From: Flavobacteriaceae bacterium
Lineage (GTDB): Bacteria; Bacteroidota; Bacteroidia; Flavobacteriales; Flavobacteriaceae
Direction of reading: 5' to 3'
DNA length: 53,941 bases
Assembly: GCA_013215095.1 (NCBI GenBank)
Contig: JABSPM010000008.1
Coordinates: 1 to 53,941, forward strand
How positions within the stretch are numbered: the first letter of the stretch is position 1; each line of letters starts with the position of its first letter. Of this stretch, positions 7,062 through 14,615 are shown one piece after another. The notes below the pieces were generated by a model, which searched no databases, was not told the origin of the DNA, and saw only the letters and a list, made by a program, of their open reading frames with translations. The position numbers were made by a program, and so were the translations under genes.

Positions 7062-7312
7062 GAGCATATCCATGCTGCAAATTATCAGGTAAGTAAAGCA
7101 TGGAGAGTAAGAAAAAAATTTAAAGATATTTTGGCAACCAAACAATTAGTGAGGCCTTTAGTTTGTTTGTCAAATGGGGAGCAAGCGTGCTAAATACTAA
7201 AATTAAGGAACTTGTAAAAGTTGCTAAAATGTTTAACGGACACCTAAAAGGCGTAATAAATGCTCTTACAAATAGCTTCTCTAATGCAATGACTGAAAGA
7301 CTAAACTGCTAA
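7062..7312 (+). pseudogene. ISL3-family transposase remnant (C-terminal part, frameshifted)
   Basis: Two adjacent frames spell the end of an ISL3-type transposase. The frame from 7062 gives HAANYQVSKAWRVRKKFKDI. A frameshift near 7130-7145 leads into ISEAFSLFVKWGAS, then KELVKVAKMFNGHLKGVINA and NAMTERLNC, with the stop at 7310-7312. The family signature K-A-W-x-x-R followed by AK-x-x-x-x-H-x-x-G-x-x-N-A-x-x-x...NA-x-x-E-x-LN is well preserved. The N-terminal zinc-ribbon and most of the catalytic core are missing. It marks the right side of the accessory island. Confidence 0.75.
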
Positions 7313-7356
7313 ATACAAGTAACTATTATGTATTTCTGTTTCAAGTACTGCTATTC

Positions 7357-7983
7357 TTAATCTTTTCTCAAAAAGTAAAGAGGATAATTTAAATCATCAA
7401 CTTTTTTAAATATTTTAAACCCAAACTTGTTGTATAATTTTAAATTTTCAGGTGTTGTAGTCTCAACAATTATTGGTAAATTCTTATTTTTATAACAATC
7501 AAACAATTCAAAAATCAACCTTACACCAAAACCTTTTCCATTATCTTTATGATAAGCACCCATTAGTATTGGGTGAATATGAGGTTTTTTAATATGATGT
7601 TTATTTAATGTTCTCTCACGTTTCAAAACTTTAAACACACGACTTAGTCCTATACATTTTATAACTAATCTTAAATCCAATAAAATAGTTTTTAACGTTG
7701 TTTTTTTTAAATGTGGATATTGCAACAATATGCATGCCCTTCTATTGTTAGATAAAAAAATCTCACCAAACATTAAACTATTATCAAATAAGTACTCCAT
7801 TAATACACGTAATCGCATACTTCTATTTTTGTCTTGTTTCACAACATAATTTATAGAGTTTGGAATTTTGATAGGGTCAAATGCAGAACATAAAATGTTC
7901 ACTACTATTTCTCTCTCTTTAATTGTAGCTTTATGCACTAATTGTTTTTGCGTCATTATAAGCAAAAACTCAGAACTATACAA
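7357..7983 (-). CDS. GNAT-family N-acetyltransferase, 208 aa
   Basis: The C-terminal half carries the GNAT acetyl-CoA fold: motif A-like GAYHKDNGKGFGVRLIFEL at about residues 142-160 (the N-G-K-G-F-G pyrophosphate loop), then PIIVETTTPENLKLYNKFGF, the motif B helix preceding the terminal strand. The N-terminal half is divergent, so the substrate cannot be predicted. The first ATG gives MYSSEFLLIMTQKQ; the ATG ten codons in (MTQKQL) may be the real start. Stand-alone minus-strand gene between two transposase remnants, likely a cargo gene of the accessory region. Confidence 0.75.
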   Translation of the reverse strand: MYSSEFLLIMTQKQLVHKATIKEREIVVNILCSAFDPIKIPNSINYVVKQDKNRSMRLRVLMEYLFDNSLMFGEIFLSNNRRACILLQYPHLKKTTLKTILLDLRLVIKCIGLSRVFKVLKRERTLNKHHIKKPHIHPILMGAYHKDNGKGFGVRLIFELFDCYKNKNLPIIVETTTPENLKLYNKFGFKIFKKVDDLNYPLYFLRKD

Positions 7984-8021
7984 AATAATTCTGAGTTAAA
8001 AATTCAAATGCAAGTTACAAA

Positions 8022-8135
8022 TTAATTCCCTCCTTGTGATGATTGAGTAGGCTCAATTTTATCCTTGTTAATTGCTGTAGAGCTTTCGTTAACACTCTCT
8101 GGGTTGCAAGAAAAAATAAAAATAGATAACATCAT
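8022..8135 (-). CDS. Predicted mini-lipoprotein, 37 aa
   Basis: Short reading frame starting MMLSIFIFSC, a minimal hydrophobic leader ending in a lipobox-like IFSC, followed by a Ser/Asn/Gln-rich tail. If lipidated at Cys10 the mature peptide is only about 28 residues. Such tiny lipoproteins occur in Flavobacteria but are easily over-called, and the leader is shorter than usual, so this could be the end of a truncated gene. It shares orientation with, and lies upstream of, the GNAT gene. Confidence 0.35.
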   Translation of the reverse strand: MMLSIFIFSCNPESVNESSTAINKDKIEPTQSSQGGN

Positions 8136-8173
8136 AATTTTTTATATTAAACTGATTATGATTAATTTAAAAA

Positions 8174-8404
8174 ATGAATCTTTTCACTTTTAGCGCACAT
8201 TTTGGGGATGAAAACGCTTGTAGGCAACACCTTAAGGAAGAACGTGATAAGATAGGTGTGGTTGGTCAGCTTTTTAGCTGTAAAAATCATTATTGGATAA
8301 AGAGTCGTTGGAATTATGAGTGTAAATCTTGTCGTAGTCGTACATCTCTTTGTAGTGGTACGATAATGCAGGGCTCTAATCTATCATTTTTAACAAAACT
8401 GTAA
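8174..8404 (+). pseudogene. IS1595-family transposase, N-terminal fragment
   Basis: The 76-aa frame is recognisable as the start of an IS1595-type transposase: HFGDENACRQHL, a zinc-ribbon-like region, then NYECKSCRSRTSLCSGTIMQ, the conserved C-x-x-C...S-x-x-S-G-T-I segment. The first zinc-ribbon Cys pair is reduced (a single Cys in LFSCKNHYW) and the DDE catalytic domain is absent because the frame stops at 8404 and does not resume. It is a dead element, unlikely to be expressed as a functional protein. Confidence 0.75.
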
Positions 8405-8595
8405 AATACAATTACTCAAACCTTATGATGACTTGCATCTATACAAAGCTTTGCGGAGTTAGCTCCACCGAATATGTCTATTATAGAATACTCAAAGGGA
8501 TTTTCAAGCCCCTTCGCCAGATATAACATTTTTAAAATATTTAAACGAAGGACAACAATAAACGTTAAAAGTAGGTTTTGCATCACAATTCTTTA

Positions 8596-8603
8596 TATTT
8601 TTG
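8596..8603 (+). promoter_or_regulatory. Bacteroidota -7 promoter box for the DUF4159 gene
   Basis: TATTTTTG matches the TAnnTTTG consensus. A TTTG at 8577-8580, 15 bases upstream, is a possible -33 element. Transcription would begin at about 8609-8611, so the transcript is nearly leaderless if the ATG at 8609 is used, or has a short leader to the ATG at 8621. Confidence 0.5.
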
Positions 8604-8608
8604 AGCGT

Positions 8609-9280
8609 ATGAAAATTAAAATGGTATCGAAACATAAGTTTTTTTTAGTATTCAGCTGTACTATTGGTTTAGCAATGCAATTTTGTTTTGGACAAAATAT
8701 AGCGATTCTAAAATATAAAGGCGGTGGTGATTGGTATAGTAATCCCACTGCTATTCCCAATTTAATAGAATTTTGTAATGCCAATATAAATACAGCACTT
8801 CAAAAAAAACCACAAACTGTTGAAGTTGGTAGTGTAGATATTTTTCAGTTTCCATTTTTACACATGACAGGACATGGCAATGTTTTTTTTAGCGCATCTG
8901 ATGCCGAAAATCTAAGAAAATACCTCATCTCTGGAGGCTTTTTACATATTGATGACAATTATGGTATGAAGCCTTACATTACAGAAGAATTAAAAAAAGT
9001 ATTTCCAAATACGGCATTGATAGAAATCCCTAAAACGCATCCTATTTTTAATAGTGCATATAAGTTTCCTGAGGGTTTACCAAAAATTCATGAACACGAT
9101 GGTTTACGCCCGCAAGCGATGGGTATTTTTAAGGAAGGTCGTTTGGTTCTTTTGTTTACTTTTGAAAGTGACCTAGGTGATGGTTGGGAGGATCCTGAAG
9201 TCCATAATGACCCTGAAGAAGTCCGATTAAAATCACTTAAAATGGGAGCTAATATTATAAAATATGTTTTTGAGCATTAA
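8609..9280 (+). CDS. DUF4159 domain-containing exported protein, 223 aa
   Basis: Signal peptide (hydrophobic core about residues 9-24, ending FCFGQ) followed by one DUF4159 domain covering the rest. Visible family features are GGGDWYSNPTAIPNL, FLHMTGHGNV, the loop GGFLHIDDNYGM and the DGWEDPEVHNDPEEVR segment. The fold is related to glutamine-amidotransferase-like proteins; the function is unknown, and members are often linked to gliding or envelope genes. The frame stays open upstream to 8474, but that extension covers the promoter box and lacks a signal peptide, so I place the start at 8609 (ATG 8621 possible). Confidence 0.85.
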   Translation: MKIKMVSKHKFFLVFSCTIGLAMQFCFGQNIAILKYKGGGDWYSNPTAIPNLIEFCNANINTALQKKPQTVEVGSVDIFQFPFLHMTGHGNVFFSASDAENLRKYLISGGFLHIDDNYGMKPYITEELKKVFPNTALIEIPKTHPIFNSAYKFPEGLPKIHEHDGLRPQAMGIFKEGRLVLLFTFESDLGDGWEDPEVHNDPEEVRLKSLKMGANIIKYVFEH

Positions 9281-9357
9281 CCCAATATCAGTATTGGTGT
9301 AGGCTTATTTAAATTTCCTGTTTGTCGCAGGCTCATCTATAACCATTAGACAACAAT

Positions 9358-9513
9358 ATGAGATTATTTGAAAGTATTTTATCTGCTGTTTTGCTAACCA
9401 TAATACTCTGGGATTTAGGTTTTATTTCTGCCTTAAGCGCAAGCATTCCTATAGGTATTTGGATGAATGAAACAAGAAAAGCTAGTCATTTTAATAAATT
9501 AACGATAGATTAA
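9358..9513 (+). CDS. Small single-pass membrane protein, 51 aa
   Basis: Encodes MRLFESILSAVLLTIILWDL and continues as one long hydrophobic segment with a Trp/Gly break, then a basic tail. A topology of one helix or a tight hairpin is likely. Its TAA (9511-9513) is directly followed by the ATG of the RNA methyltransferase gene (9514), so the two genes abut with no spacer. Conserved-looking but unnamed. Confidence 0.6.
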   Translation: MRLFESILSAVLLTIILWDLGFISALSASIPIGIWMNETRKASHFNKLTID

Positions 9514-10017
9514 ATGCAACAGCTTACACATTACAACACAAAATTTCGTAAAAGAACTTTTCCAATTACTTTGGTTTGTGACCAAGTCACTAATGCGCCT
9601 AATATTGGAAGTCTATTTAGAACAGCAGATGCCTTTGGCATTGAAAAACTTATACTTTGTGGCAATCCTATGACGTTTGGCAGAAAAATGACAAAAACTT
9701 CACGTTCGACTGAGAAATATGTTCATTTTGAAATTGCTAAAACTGCCCTATCTTGTGTAGAACACTTACAATCAGAAGGGTATCAGATTATTGCCTTAGA
9801 AATTACAACCACAAGTCAACCTATACATACACAACAATTTAATATCACTAAGCCTATTGCACTCGTCATCGGTGATGAAAACTATGGCGTCTCTGAAAGC
9901 ATTTTAAATCTATCAAACAGTATCATACATATAGATATGTTTGGACAAAATAGTAGTATGAATGTCGTACAAGCCACAAATATTGCTTTATACGAAATGA
10001 CTAAACAATTTCTTTAA
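9514..10017 (+). CDS. SpoU/TrmH-family RNA 2'-O-methyltransferase, 167 aa
   Basis: SPOUT-class methyltransferase with all three SpoU motifs: motif 1 NAPNIGSLFRTADAFG (about residues 27-42), motif 2 ALVIGDENYGV (about 119-129) and motif 3 SMNVVQATNIALYE (about 149-162). It would transfer a methyl group from SAM to a ribose 2'-OH of tRNA or rRNA. The length is that of a minimal catalytic domain without an N-terminal RNA-binding extension, as in TrmL-like enzymes; the target nucleotide cannot be told from sequence. Motif 3 has M instead of the more common L after S. It follows the 51-aa membrane gene without any gap and precedes the AI-2E-family gene by 20 bases. Confidence 0.85.
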   Translation: MQQLTHYNTKFRKRTFPITLVCDQVTNAPNIGSLFRTADAFGIEKLILCGNPMTFGRKMTKTSRSTEKYVHFEIAKTALSCVEHLQSEGYQIIALEITTTSQPIHTQQFNITKPIALVIGDENYGVSESILNLSNSIIHIDMFGQNSSMNVVQATNIALYEMTKQFL

Positions 10018-10037
10018 GTATTTTATATCTTTACACC

Positions 10038-11126
10038 ATGGATTCAAATAGCATCTCAAAAGGCATCTTAAAAGCACTCGGAATCATTTTAGGAATCGCT
10101 TTACTTCTGTCCTTTTTATATAAAATTCAATCGGTTATAGTTTATATTGCTATAGCTGCTGTCATCTCCTTAATTGGACGTCCTATCGTGTTATTTTTAA
10201 GACGACAACTGAAATTTAAAAACACTTTTGCTGTAGTAACCACAATGTTCATTTTTATAGCACTTTTCGTTGGTCTTATTGCCTTATTTGTGCCTTTATT
10301 AACAGAACAAAGCAAAAATTTATCCCTTTTAAATATTGATGAATTACAAAGTAACATTGAACATTTATACGCTCAAATCATGGCGTATTTTGAAATTTCA
10401 ACGGCTGATGTAGAACAATCGTTAAAAAACTCTGGATTATTATCCAAAGTAGATTATTCCGTCATTCCAGACTTCTTGAACGCCTTTGTTAGTGGCTTGG
10501 GAAACTTTAGTATAGGTTTATTTTCTGTGCTGTTTATCTCCTTTTTCTTTTTAAAAGATAGCAAATTATTTGAAGAGGCCACAATGACTTTCATTCCAGA
10601 TACTAAAACGTCACGAACAAAAAAATCATTTTCTATTATTAAAGATTTATTATCACGATATTTTGTTGGTTTGGTATTTCAAATTTTAATATTATTTATC
10701 ATTTATACCATCGTCTTATTGATTTTTGGTATTCATAATGCTATTGTTATTGCATTTCTATGTGCTTTATTAAATTTAATCCCTTATGTTGGACCGCTAG
10801 TTAGCGGTTTCTTAATGGCATTACTTACCATGTCTAGCAATTTAGAAGCGAGTTTTAGCGAGGTTATCTTGCCAAAAACAATGTATGTAATGCTTGGTTT
10901 TGTTTTTGCACAAATGGTAGATAATTTTTTTAGCCAACCTATTATATTTTCAAAAAGCGTAAAATCACATCCTTTAGAAATATTTTTAGTTATCATTATT
11001 GCAGGTATTTTATTTGGTATTATAGGTATGATTATAGCCGTACCTAGTTATACTGCTATTAGAGTCATTCTTAAAGAATTTTTATCTGACAATAAGATTG
11101 TAAAAGAATTGACTAAAAATTTATAA
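10038..11126 (+). CDS. AI-2E family transporter (PF01594-type permease), 362 aa
   Basis: Polytopic inner-membrane protein with about eight hydrophobic segments: two at residues 10-48, one at 63-85, then a soluble region (about 90-140), and five more in the C-terminal half including the signature PYVGPLVSGFLMALL at about 248-262. Family members include sodium-proton antiporters and putative autoinducer-2 exporters; the substrate cannot be assigned. A TATCTTTA sequence just upstream (10027-10034) resembles a -7 box and may give it its own promoter within the gene run. Confidence 0.85.
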   Translation: MDSNSISKGILKALGIILGIALLLSFLYKIQSVIVYIAIAAVISLIGRPIVLFLRRQLKFKNTFAVVTTMFIFIALFVGLIALFVPLLTEQSKNLSLLNIDELQSNIEHLYAQIMAYFEISTADVEQSLKNSGLLSKVDYSVIPDFLNAFVSGLGNFSIGLFSVLFISFFFLKDSKLFEEATMTFIPDTKTSRTKKSFSIIKDLLSRYFVGLVFQILILFIIYTIVLLIFGIHNAIVIAFLCALLNLIPYVGPLVSGFLMALLTMSSNLEASFSEVILPKTMYVMLGFVFAQMVDNFFSQPIIFSKSVKSHPLEIFLVIIIAGILFGIIGMIIAVPSYTAIRVILKEFLSDNKIVKELTKNL

Positions 11127-11133
11127 TTCAATA

Positions 11134-12315
11134 TTGAAAAAAAATATTTTAAACCCTGACATTCAGAAATTTATAAATACAAATATAAATTCAAATTTAA
11201 GCCAATTAATTTTAAAAGGTACGCCTTTTAACACTGTATCTATACAAGATATTGTAGAACAAATTGAAGCTAAAAATAAGTGTAAATATAAGCTTCCAAG
11301 TTGGTTTGAAACTGCGACTATTTATTATCCAAATAAGTTAAACATTGCGCAAAGTTCTTCAGAAATTGCAGCGTCATATAAAGCGAAATTAATATCAGGG
11401 AACTCAATTATTGATCTTTCGGGTGGATTTGGAGTAGATTGTTATTACTTTTCAAAAGCTTTTAAAAATGTTATACATTGTGAACTTAATCCAAATTTAC
11501 AACCGATTGCGCAATACAATTTCAAACTTCTAAAAGTACCAAACATCAAATCAATGCAAAATGATGGCTTAGAGGTTTTAACTCAGCTAGACCAGAAGTT
11601 TGATTGGATCTACATAGACCCTTCTCGTCGCCATGACGTTAAGGGTAAAGTATTTTATCTTAGTGATTGTGTACCTCATGTACCTAAACATTTAGAGCAA
11701 CTATTTAAATACTCTCAAAACATCTTAATTAAAGCTTCTCCTATGTTAGATATAAGCATAGGACTTAAAGAACTTAAGCACACAAAAGCATTACATATTG
11801 TCGCTATTAACAATGAAGTTAAAGAATTGCTGTTTGTTCTTGAGAAAGGTTATAAGGCTGAAGTTAATATAGTAACCGTTAACCTTAAAAAAAATACCAC
11901 ACAGAAGTTTAATTTTCTACTTCATGCCGAATCTAAAGCAATTTCTAATTATTCTGTACCAAAAGCATACTTGTATGAACCCAATGCGGCATTAATGAAA
12001 GCTGGTCCCTTTAAACTTATCTCTGAGAATTTCAGTGTTTACAAATTACACAAGCACACTCATTTATATACTTCTGATGTTCTTATGACATTTCCAGGAC
12101 GCCGATTTGTAGTTAAAGAAACGCTTAGTTATAATAAAAAGATTCTTAAATCGAAATTGTCCAACCAAAAATTAAATATCAGCACAAGGAACTTTCCTGA
12201 TAGTGTTGCACAACTAAAAAAGCAATTTAAAATTAAAGATGGTGGTCATCTATATGTTTTTTTTACCACTGATCAAGACCAAAATAAAATAGTAATTATT
12301 TGTGAAAAAGCATAA
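11134..12315 (+). CDS. Class I SAM-dependent methyltransferase, THUMP-like domain, 393 aa
   Basis: The central Rossmann methyltransferase domain has motif I IIDLSGGFGVDCYYFSKAF (about 89-107), an acidic motif II (HCELNP) and a catalytic-style IYIDPSRRH at about 166-174. This is the arrangement of the Bacteroidota THUMP-like-domain methyltransferases, probably acting on RNA. The last about 90 residues form the THUMP-like C-terminal domain (FPGRRFVVKETLSYNKK). The start codon is TTG (11134), 7 bases after the preceding stop; no in-frame ATG gives a better N-terminus, and MKKNILNPDIQKF is a plausible start. Confidence 0.8.
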   Translation: MKKNILNPDIQKFINTNINSNLSQLILKGTPFNTVSIQDIVEQIEAKNKCKYKLPSWFETATIYYPNKLNIAQSSSEIAASYKAKLISGNSIIDLSGGFGVDCYYFSKAFKNVIHCELNPNLQPIAQYNFKLLKVPNIKSMQNDGLEVLTQLDQKFDWIYIDPSRRHDVKGKVFYLSDCVPHVPKHLEQLFKYSQNILIKASPMLDISIGLKELKHTKALHIVAINNEVKELLFVLEKGYKAEVNIVTVNLKKNTTQKFNFLLHAESKAISNYSVPKAYLYEPNAALMKAGPFKLISENFSVYKLHKHTHLYTSDVLMTFPGRRFVVKETLSYNKKILKSKLSNQKLNISTRNFPDSVAQLKKQFKIKDGGHLYVFFTTDQDQNKIVIICEKA

Positions 12316-12480
12316 AAAAGGCCGCCAAATGACAGCCCTAATAATCCTTTCGTAGCTTATAACATTAACCTTAAACTATAGCCATTATAAGGATATCTAA
12401 AATTATTTTTATAGTATTGTATTCGTTTTGAAACTTTATTTAAAATGTAAAGTTATGAAAACAATCATTAAATACCTAGT

Positions 12481-12720
12481 TTAATGCTACAATAACATTT
12501 TTTACGATAATATTTTTTGCTTCCAACTACTCCTACAAATAATGCATTTAAATCTACTTTTCTAGGGCTTTTTTTTCTCCATTAGAAAACACGCGATAGT
12601 AGGTTTCGTTTTCAATCATAAGACCTTCAGAAGTTCGCTCAGGAAAATATTTGTCAAATAGAACATTATAAGCATAGAAGCTTTACTAATTTTTCAGCAA
12701 ATATTGTTTCAGAACTCATT
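12481..12720 (-). pseudogene. Decayed hypothetical gene sharing its 5' end with the 18716-18943 gene
   Basis: From an ATG at 12720 the frame reads MSSETIFAEKLVKLLCL then stops. A neighbouring frame continues YNVLFDKYFPERTSEGLMIE and ENETYYRVFSNGEKK. After an 8-A run a further frame gives KVDLNALFVGVVGSKKYY and ends with a stop at about 12481. At least two frameshifts are needed to join these pieces, so it is a pseudogene. Its first 17 codons and upstream region are near-identical to the gene at 18943 (see repeat). Protein family not recognised. Confidence 0.55.
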
Positions 12721-12802
12721 GCATATAGCTTTTTACCTAAAAAAACCTTCTATTAAATATCAAACTATTAAGACTAATCAGTTAGCGTTTTATTAATCGA
12801 AC
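12672..12802. repeat. 131-bp direct repeat, copy A (left of photolyase cluster)
   Basis: About 94% identical (seven substitutions and one single-base indel by eye) to 18896-19025, in the same orientation. On the minus strand it spans the first 17 codons of a small gene and roughly 80 bp of upstream sequence, so a promoter-plus-start segment is duplicated. The two copies bracket about 6.2 kb containing the photolyase cluster. Confidence 0.85.
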
Positions 12803-12862
12803 CCAGGTCATTATTAGCTCGAACATTAATGGAATTACTATAGTCGCCAAGCCTTTAGCCTA

Positions 12863-12997
12863 TTAGTTATGGCATTTAAGTAAGTTTTGTTTTTCATAAT
12901 AAAGAAAACTAGGGTAGATCACAAGCTGCACCAACCACATCCAAATAAGAACAACAAGTCCTGCATCAAAAAGGAGTCTAATTATATTTATGTCCAT
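12863..12997 (-). pseudogene. Truncated membrane protein gene, 44 codons
   Basis: The frame starting at the ATG 12997 reads MDINIIRLLFDAGLVVLIWM and then VQLVIYPSFLYYEKQNLLKC before stopping. I recall this as the N-terminus of a conserved multi-pass flavobacterial membrane protein of about 140 aa, so about two thirds appear to be missing. The start overlaps the 3' end of the photolyase-related gene by 20 bases, as a genuine operon member would. The truncation is next to repeat copy A. Confidence 0.55.
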
Positions 12998-14483
12998 AAA
13001 TAGTATTAAAGTTAGATAAATAGTGTTCTGCATTTTCAATATGCTGTTGTTTTTTTTCTGGTGGCATTTTATCAAACATAGAAACCAACATTCCTAATCT
13101 AGGATTTTTCTTAAAGAAACCGCGATGCGTATCCATAAATCGCCAAAAAAGACCATCCCAAATTGCTTGCCATTCGCCTTTCTTATAATTACTCATTTTC
13201 ATTAAGTAGTTACTACCACTTATATATGGTTTTGAAGCCATTAATCCGCCATCTGCAAACTGACTCATTCCATATACATTTGGTACCATTACCCAATCAT
13301 AGCTATCTATAAAGAGTTCCATAAACCAACGGTATACTTCGTCTGGATCAAATTCGCAAAGCATCATAAAATTACCTAAGACCATCAAGCGTTCTATGTG
13401 ATGACAATAGCCTGTTTCTATTATTTTTTTAATAGTTTGATCAATTGGGTAAATGCCAGTTGTCCCATCATAAAACGATTTAGGAATTTTTTTAGTAAAT
13501 CCCCAAAAATTACATGTACGTTCATCGCTTCCTCTGCTTTCATACATACCACGTATAAACTCGCGCCAACCTATTATTTGACGCACAAAACCTTCTAATG
13601 AATTGATAGGAATATTATTCGCTTTCGCGAAAGTGATACTTTGCTCAATAATAGCTGTTGGTGTAATTAAACCAACGTTTAACATTGGCGTTAATACACT
13701 ATGATTTAATATAGAATTCTCTGCTACAATAGCATCCTCATAAGTCCCAAATTCTACAAAGCGTTGTTCTAAAAAGAACTGAAACCATTGTTTAGAGGTC
13801 TTAAAATTTGTTGGATATAAAGAGTTCTCACTGAGTTGCCCAATATTCTTTGAGAAGTTTTGTTCTACATATTCTCGAGCTTCTTTGTAAAAGGAATCAA
13901 CATCTGGAAACTGAATGGCTGGTGGTATCTTTTTTTTGGGGTATTTTTTTCTGTTCTCGGTATCAAAAGTCCATTTTCCACCAGTTGGCTTTCCGTCGGG
14001 TTCTATAAGAATATTTCTTTTAGTTCTCTGGTCTATGTAAAAAGAGGTTTGATGGTATTTCTTTTTATCACTTCTGAAAAAAGGCTGTAAATCTTCTTTA
14101 GTATTAAGGAATAATGGAGAATCAAAAACTGTTCTTTCAATAGTATTGGCAGTACAACCTTTCTCTATTCTTTTCTGAAGCCAATTATCTACAGGATCTA
14201 TATAGTTAATATTGGTAATACCTTTTGATTTTAAAAACGGAATCAATTCTCGACTATCTGAAACATTCTCGATTGATTCTATGTAAATAACTTCACTATT
14301 TTTAGACTCTAAAAAAGCTTCATAATGTTTCATTGTCGCTCTATGATAGGCTATTCTCTGTTTATGAAAATTGAATTGCTTAAAGAATAGAAATTCTTCA
14401 ATAATATATATTGGAAAACCATTCTCTAAAAGTGGAGACGATTCAAAAAGTTGATGTGGGAAAATTAGATTTACTGTTTTCAT
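12978..14483 (-). CDS. FeS-BCP-type cryptochrome/photolyase lacking the C-terminal cluster cysteines, 501 aa
   Basis: Member of the deoxyribodipyrimidine photolyase-related family (PF04244; CryB/PhrB, (6-4) photolyase group). The N-terminal Rossmann part starts LIFPHQLFESSP. The FAD-binding helical part includes IIGWREFIRGMYE, HHIERLMVLGNFMML and GMSQFADGGLMASKPYISG. In characterised members the KPY-x-S-G-x-N segment is followed by MSDYC-x-x-C and a further Cys that ligate a [4Fe-4S] cluster. Here the same place reads LMKMSNYKKGEWQAIWDG, without cysteines. Predicted role: blue-light/UV-A DNA repair or photoreception with FAD, but probably without Fe-S. It directly abuts the DUF2256 pseudogene upstream. 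Confidence 0.85.
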   Translation of the reverse strand: MKTVNLIFPHQLFESSPLLENGFPIYIIEEFLFFKQFNFHKQRIAYHRATMKHYEAFLESKNSEVIYIESIENVSDSRELIPFLKSKGITNINYIDPVDNWLQKRIEKGCTANTIERTVFDSPLFLNTKEDLQPFFRSDKKKYHQTSFYIDQRTKRNILIEPDGKPTGGKWTFDTENRKKYPKKKIPPAIQFPDVDSFYKEAREYVEQNFSKNIGQLSENSLYPTNFKTSKQWFQFFLEQRFVEFGTYEDAIVAENSILNHSVLTPMLNVGLITPTAIIEQSITFAKANNIPINSLEGFVRQIIGWREFIRGMYESRGSDERTCNFWGFTKKIPKSFYDGTTGIYPIDQTIKKIIETGYCHHIERLMVLGNFMMLCEFDPDEVYRWFMELFIDSYDWVMVPNVYGMSQFADGGLMASKPYISGSNYLMKMSNYKKGEWQAIWDGLFWRFMDTHRGFFKKNPRLGMLVSMFDKMPPEKKQQHIENAEHYLSNFNTIYGHKYN

Positions 14484-14615
14484 TTATACTTTATTTCTTC
14501 TACAACGTTCACTACAATATTTTACTTCTTCCAAATTCTTTTCTCATTTTTTATGACAAGTAAAAGGTCTGTAGCAGACCACACATATTTTTTGTGGTAA
14601 ATATGCTTTCTTCAT
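14484..14615 (-). pseudogene. DUF2256 zinc-finger mini-protein with one in-frame TGA
   Basis: The 43-codon frame reads [23 protein letters not shown], a TGA (14544-14546), then EKNLEEVKYCSERCRRNKV and TAA. This is DUF2256 end to end (C-x-x-C-x-RPF...KKW-x-x...VKYCSERCR); the TGA stands where the family has Trp (TGG), so a single G-to-A change breaks it. The start overlaps the stop of the cryptochrome gene (ATGA) and the stop abuts the ATG of the next photolyase gene, as an intact operon member would. DUF2256 genes commonly neighbour photolyases. A sequencing error or a recent mutation would explain the otherwise clean sequence. Confidence 0.8.

Noticed and set aside
7062-7312. Programmed frameshift producing an active ISL3-type transposase
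   Set aside because: The N-terminal and catalytic portions are missing, so even a corrected frame gives only a C-terminal fragment.
14484-14615. Recoding of TGA as selenocysteine or tryptophan in the DUF2256 frame
   Set aside because: Neighbouring genes end in TGA (for example the cryptochrome gene in the same operon), and no selenocysteine insertion structure is evident. A point mutation or sequencing error is simpler.
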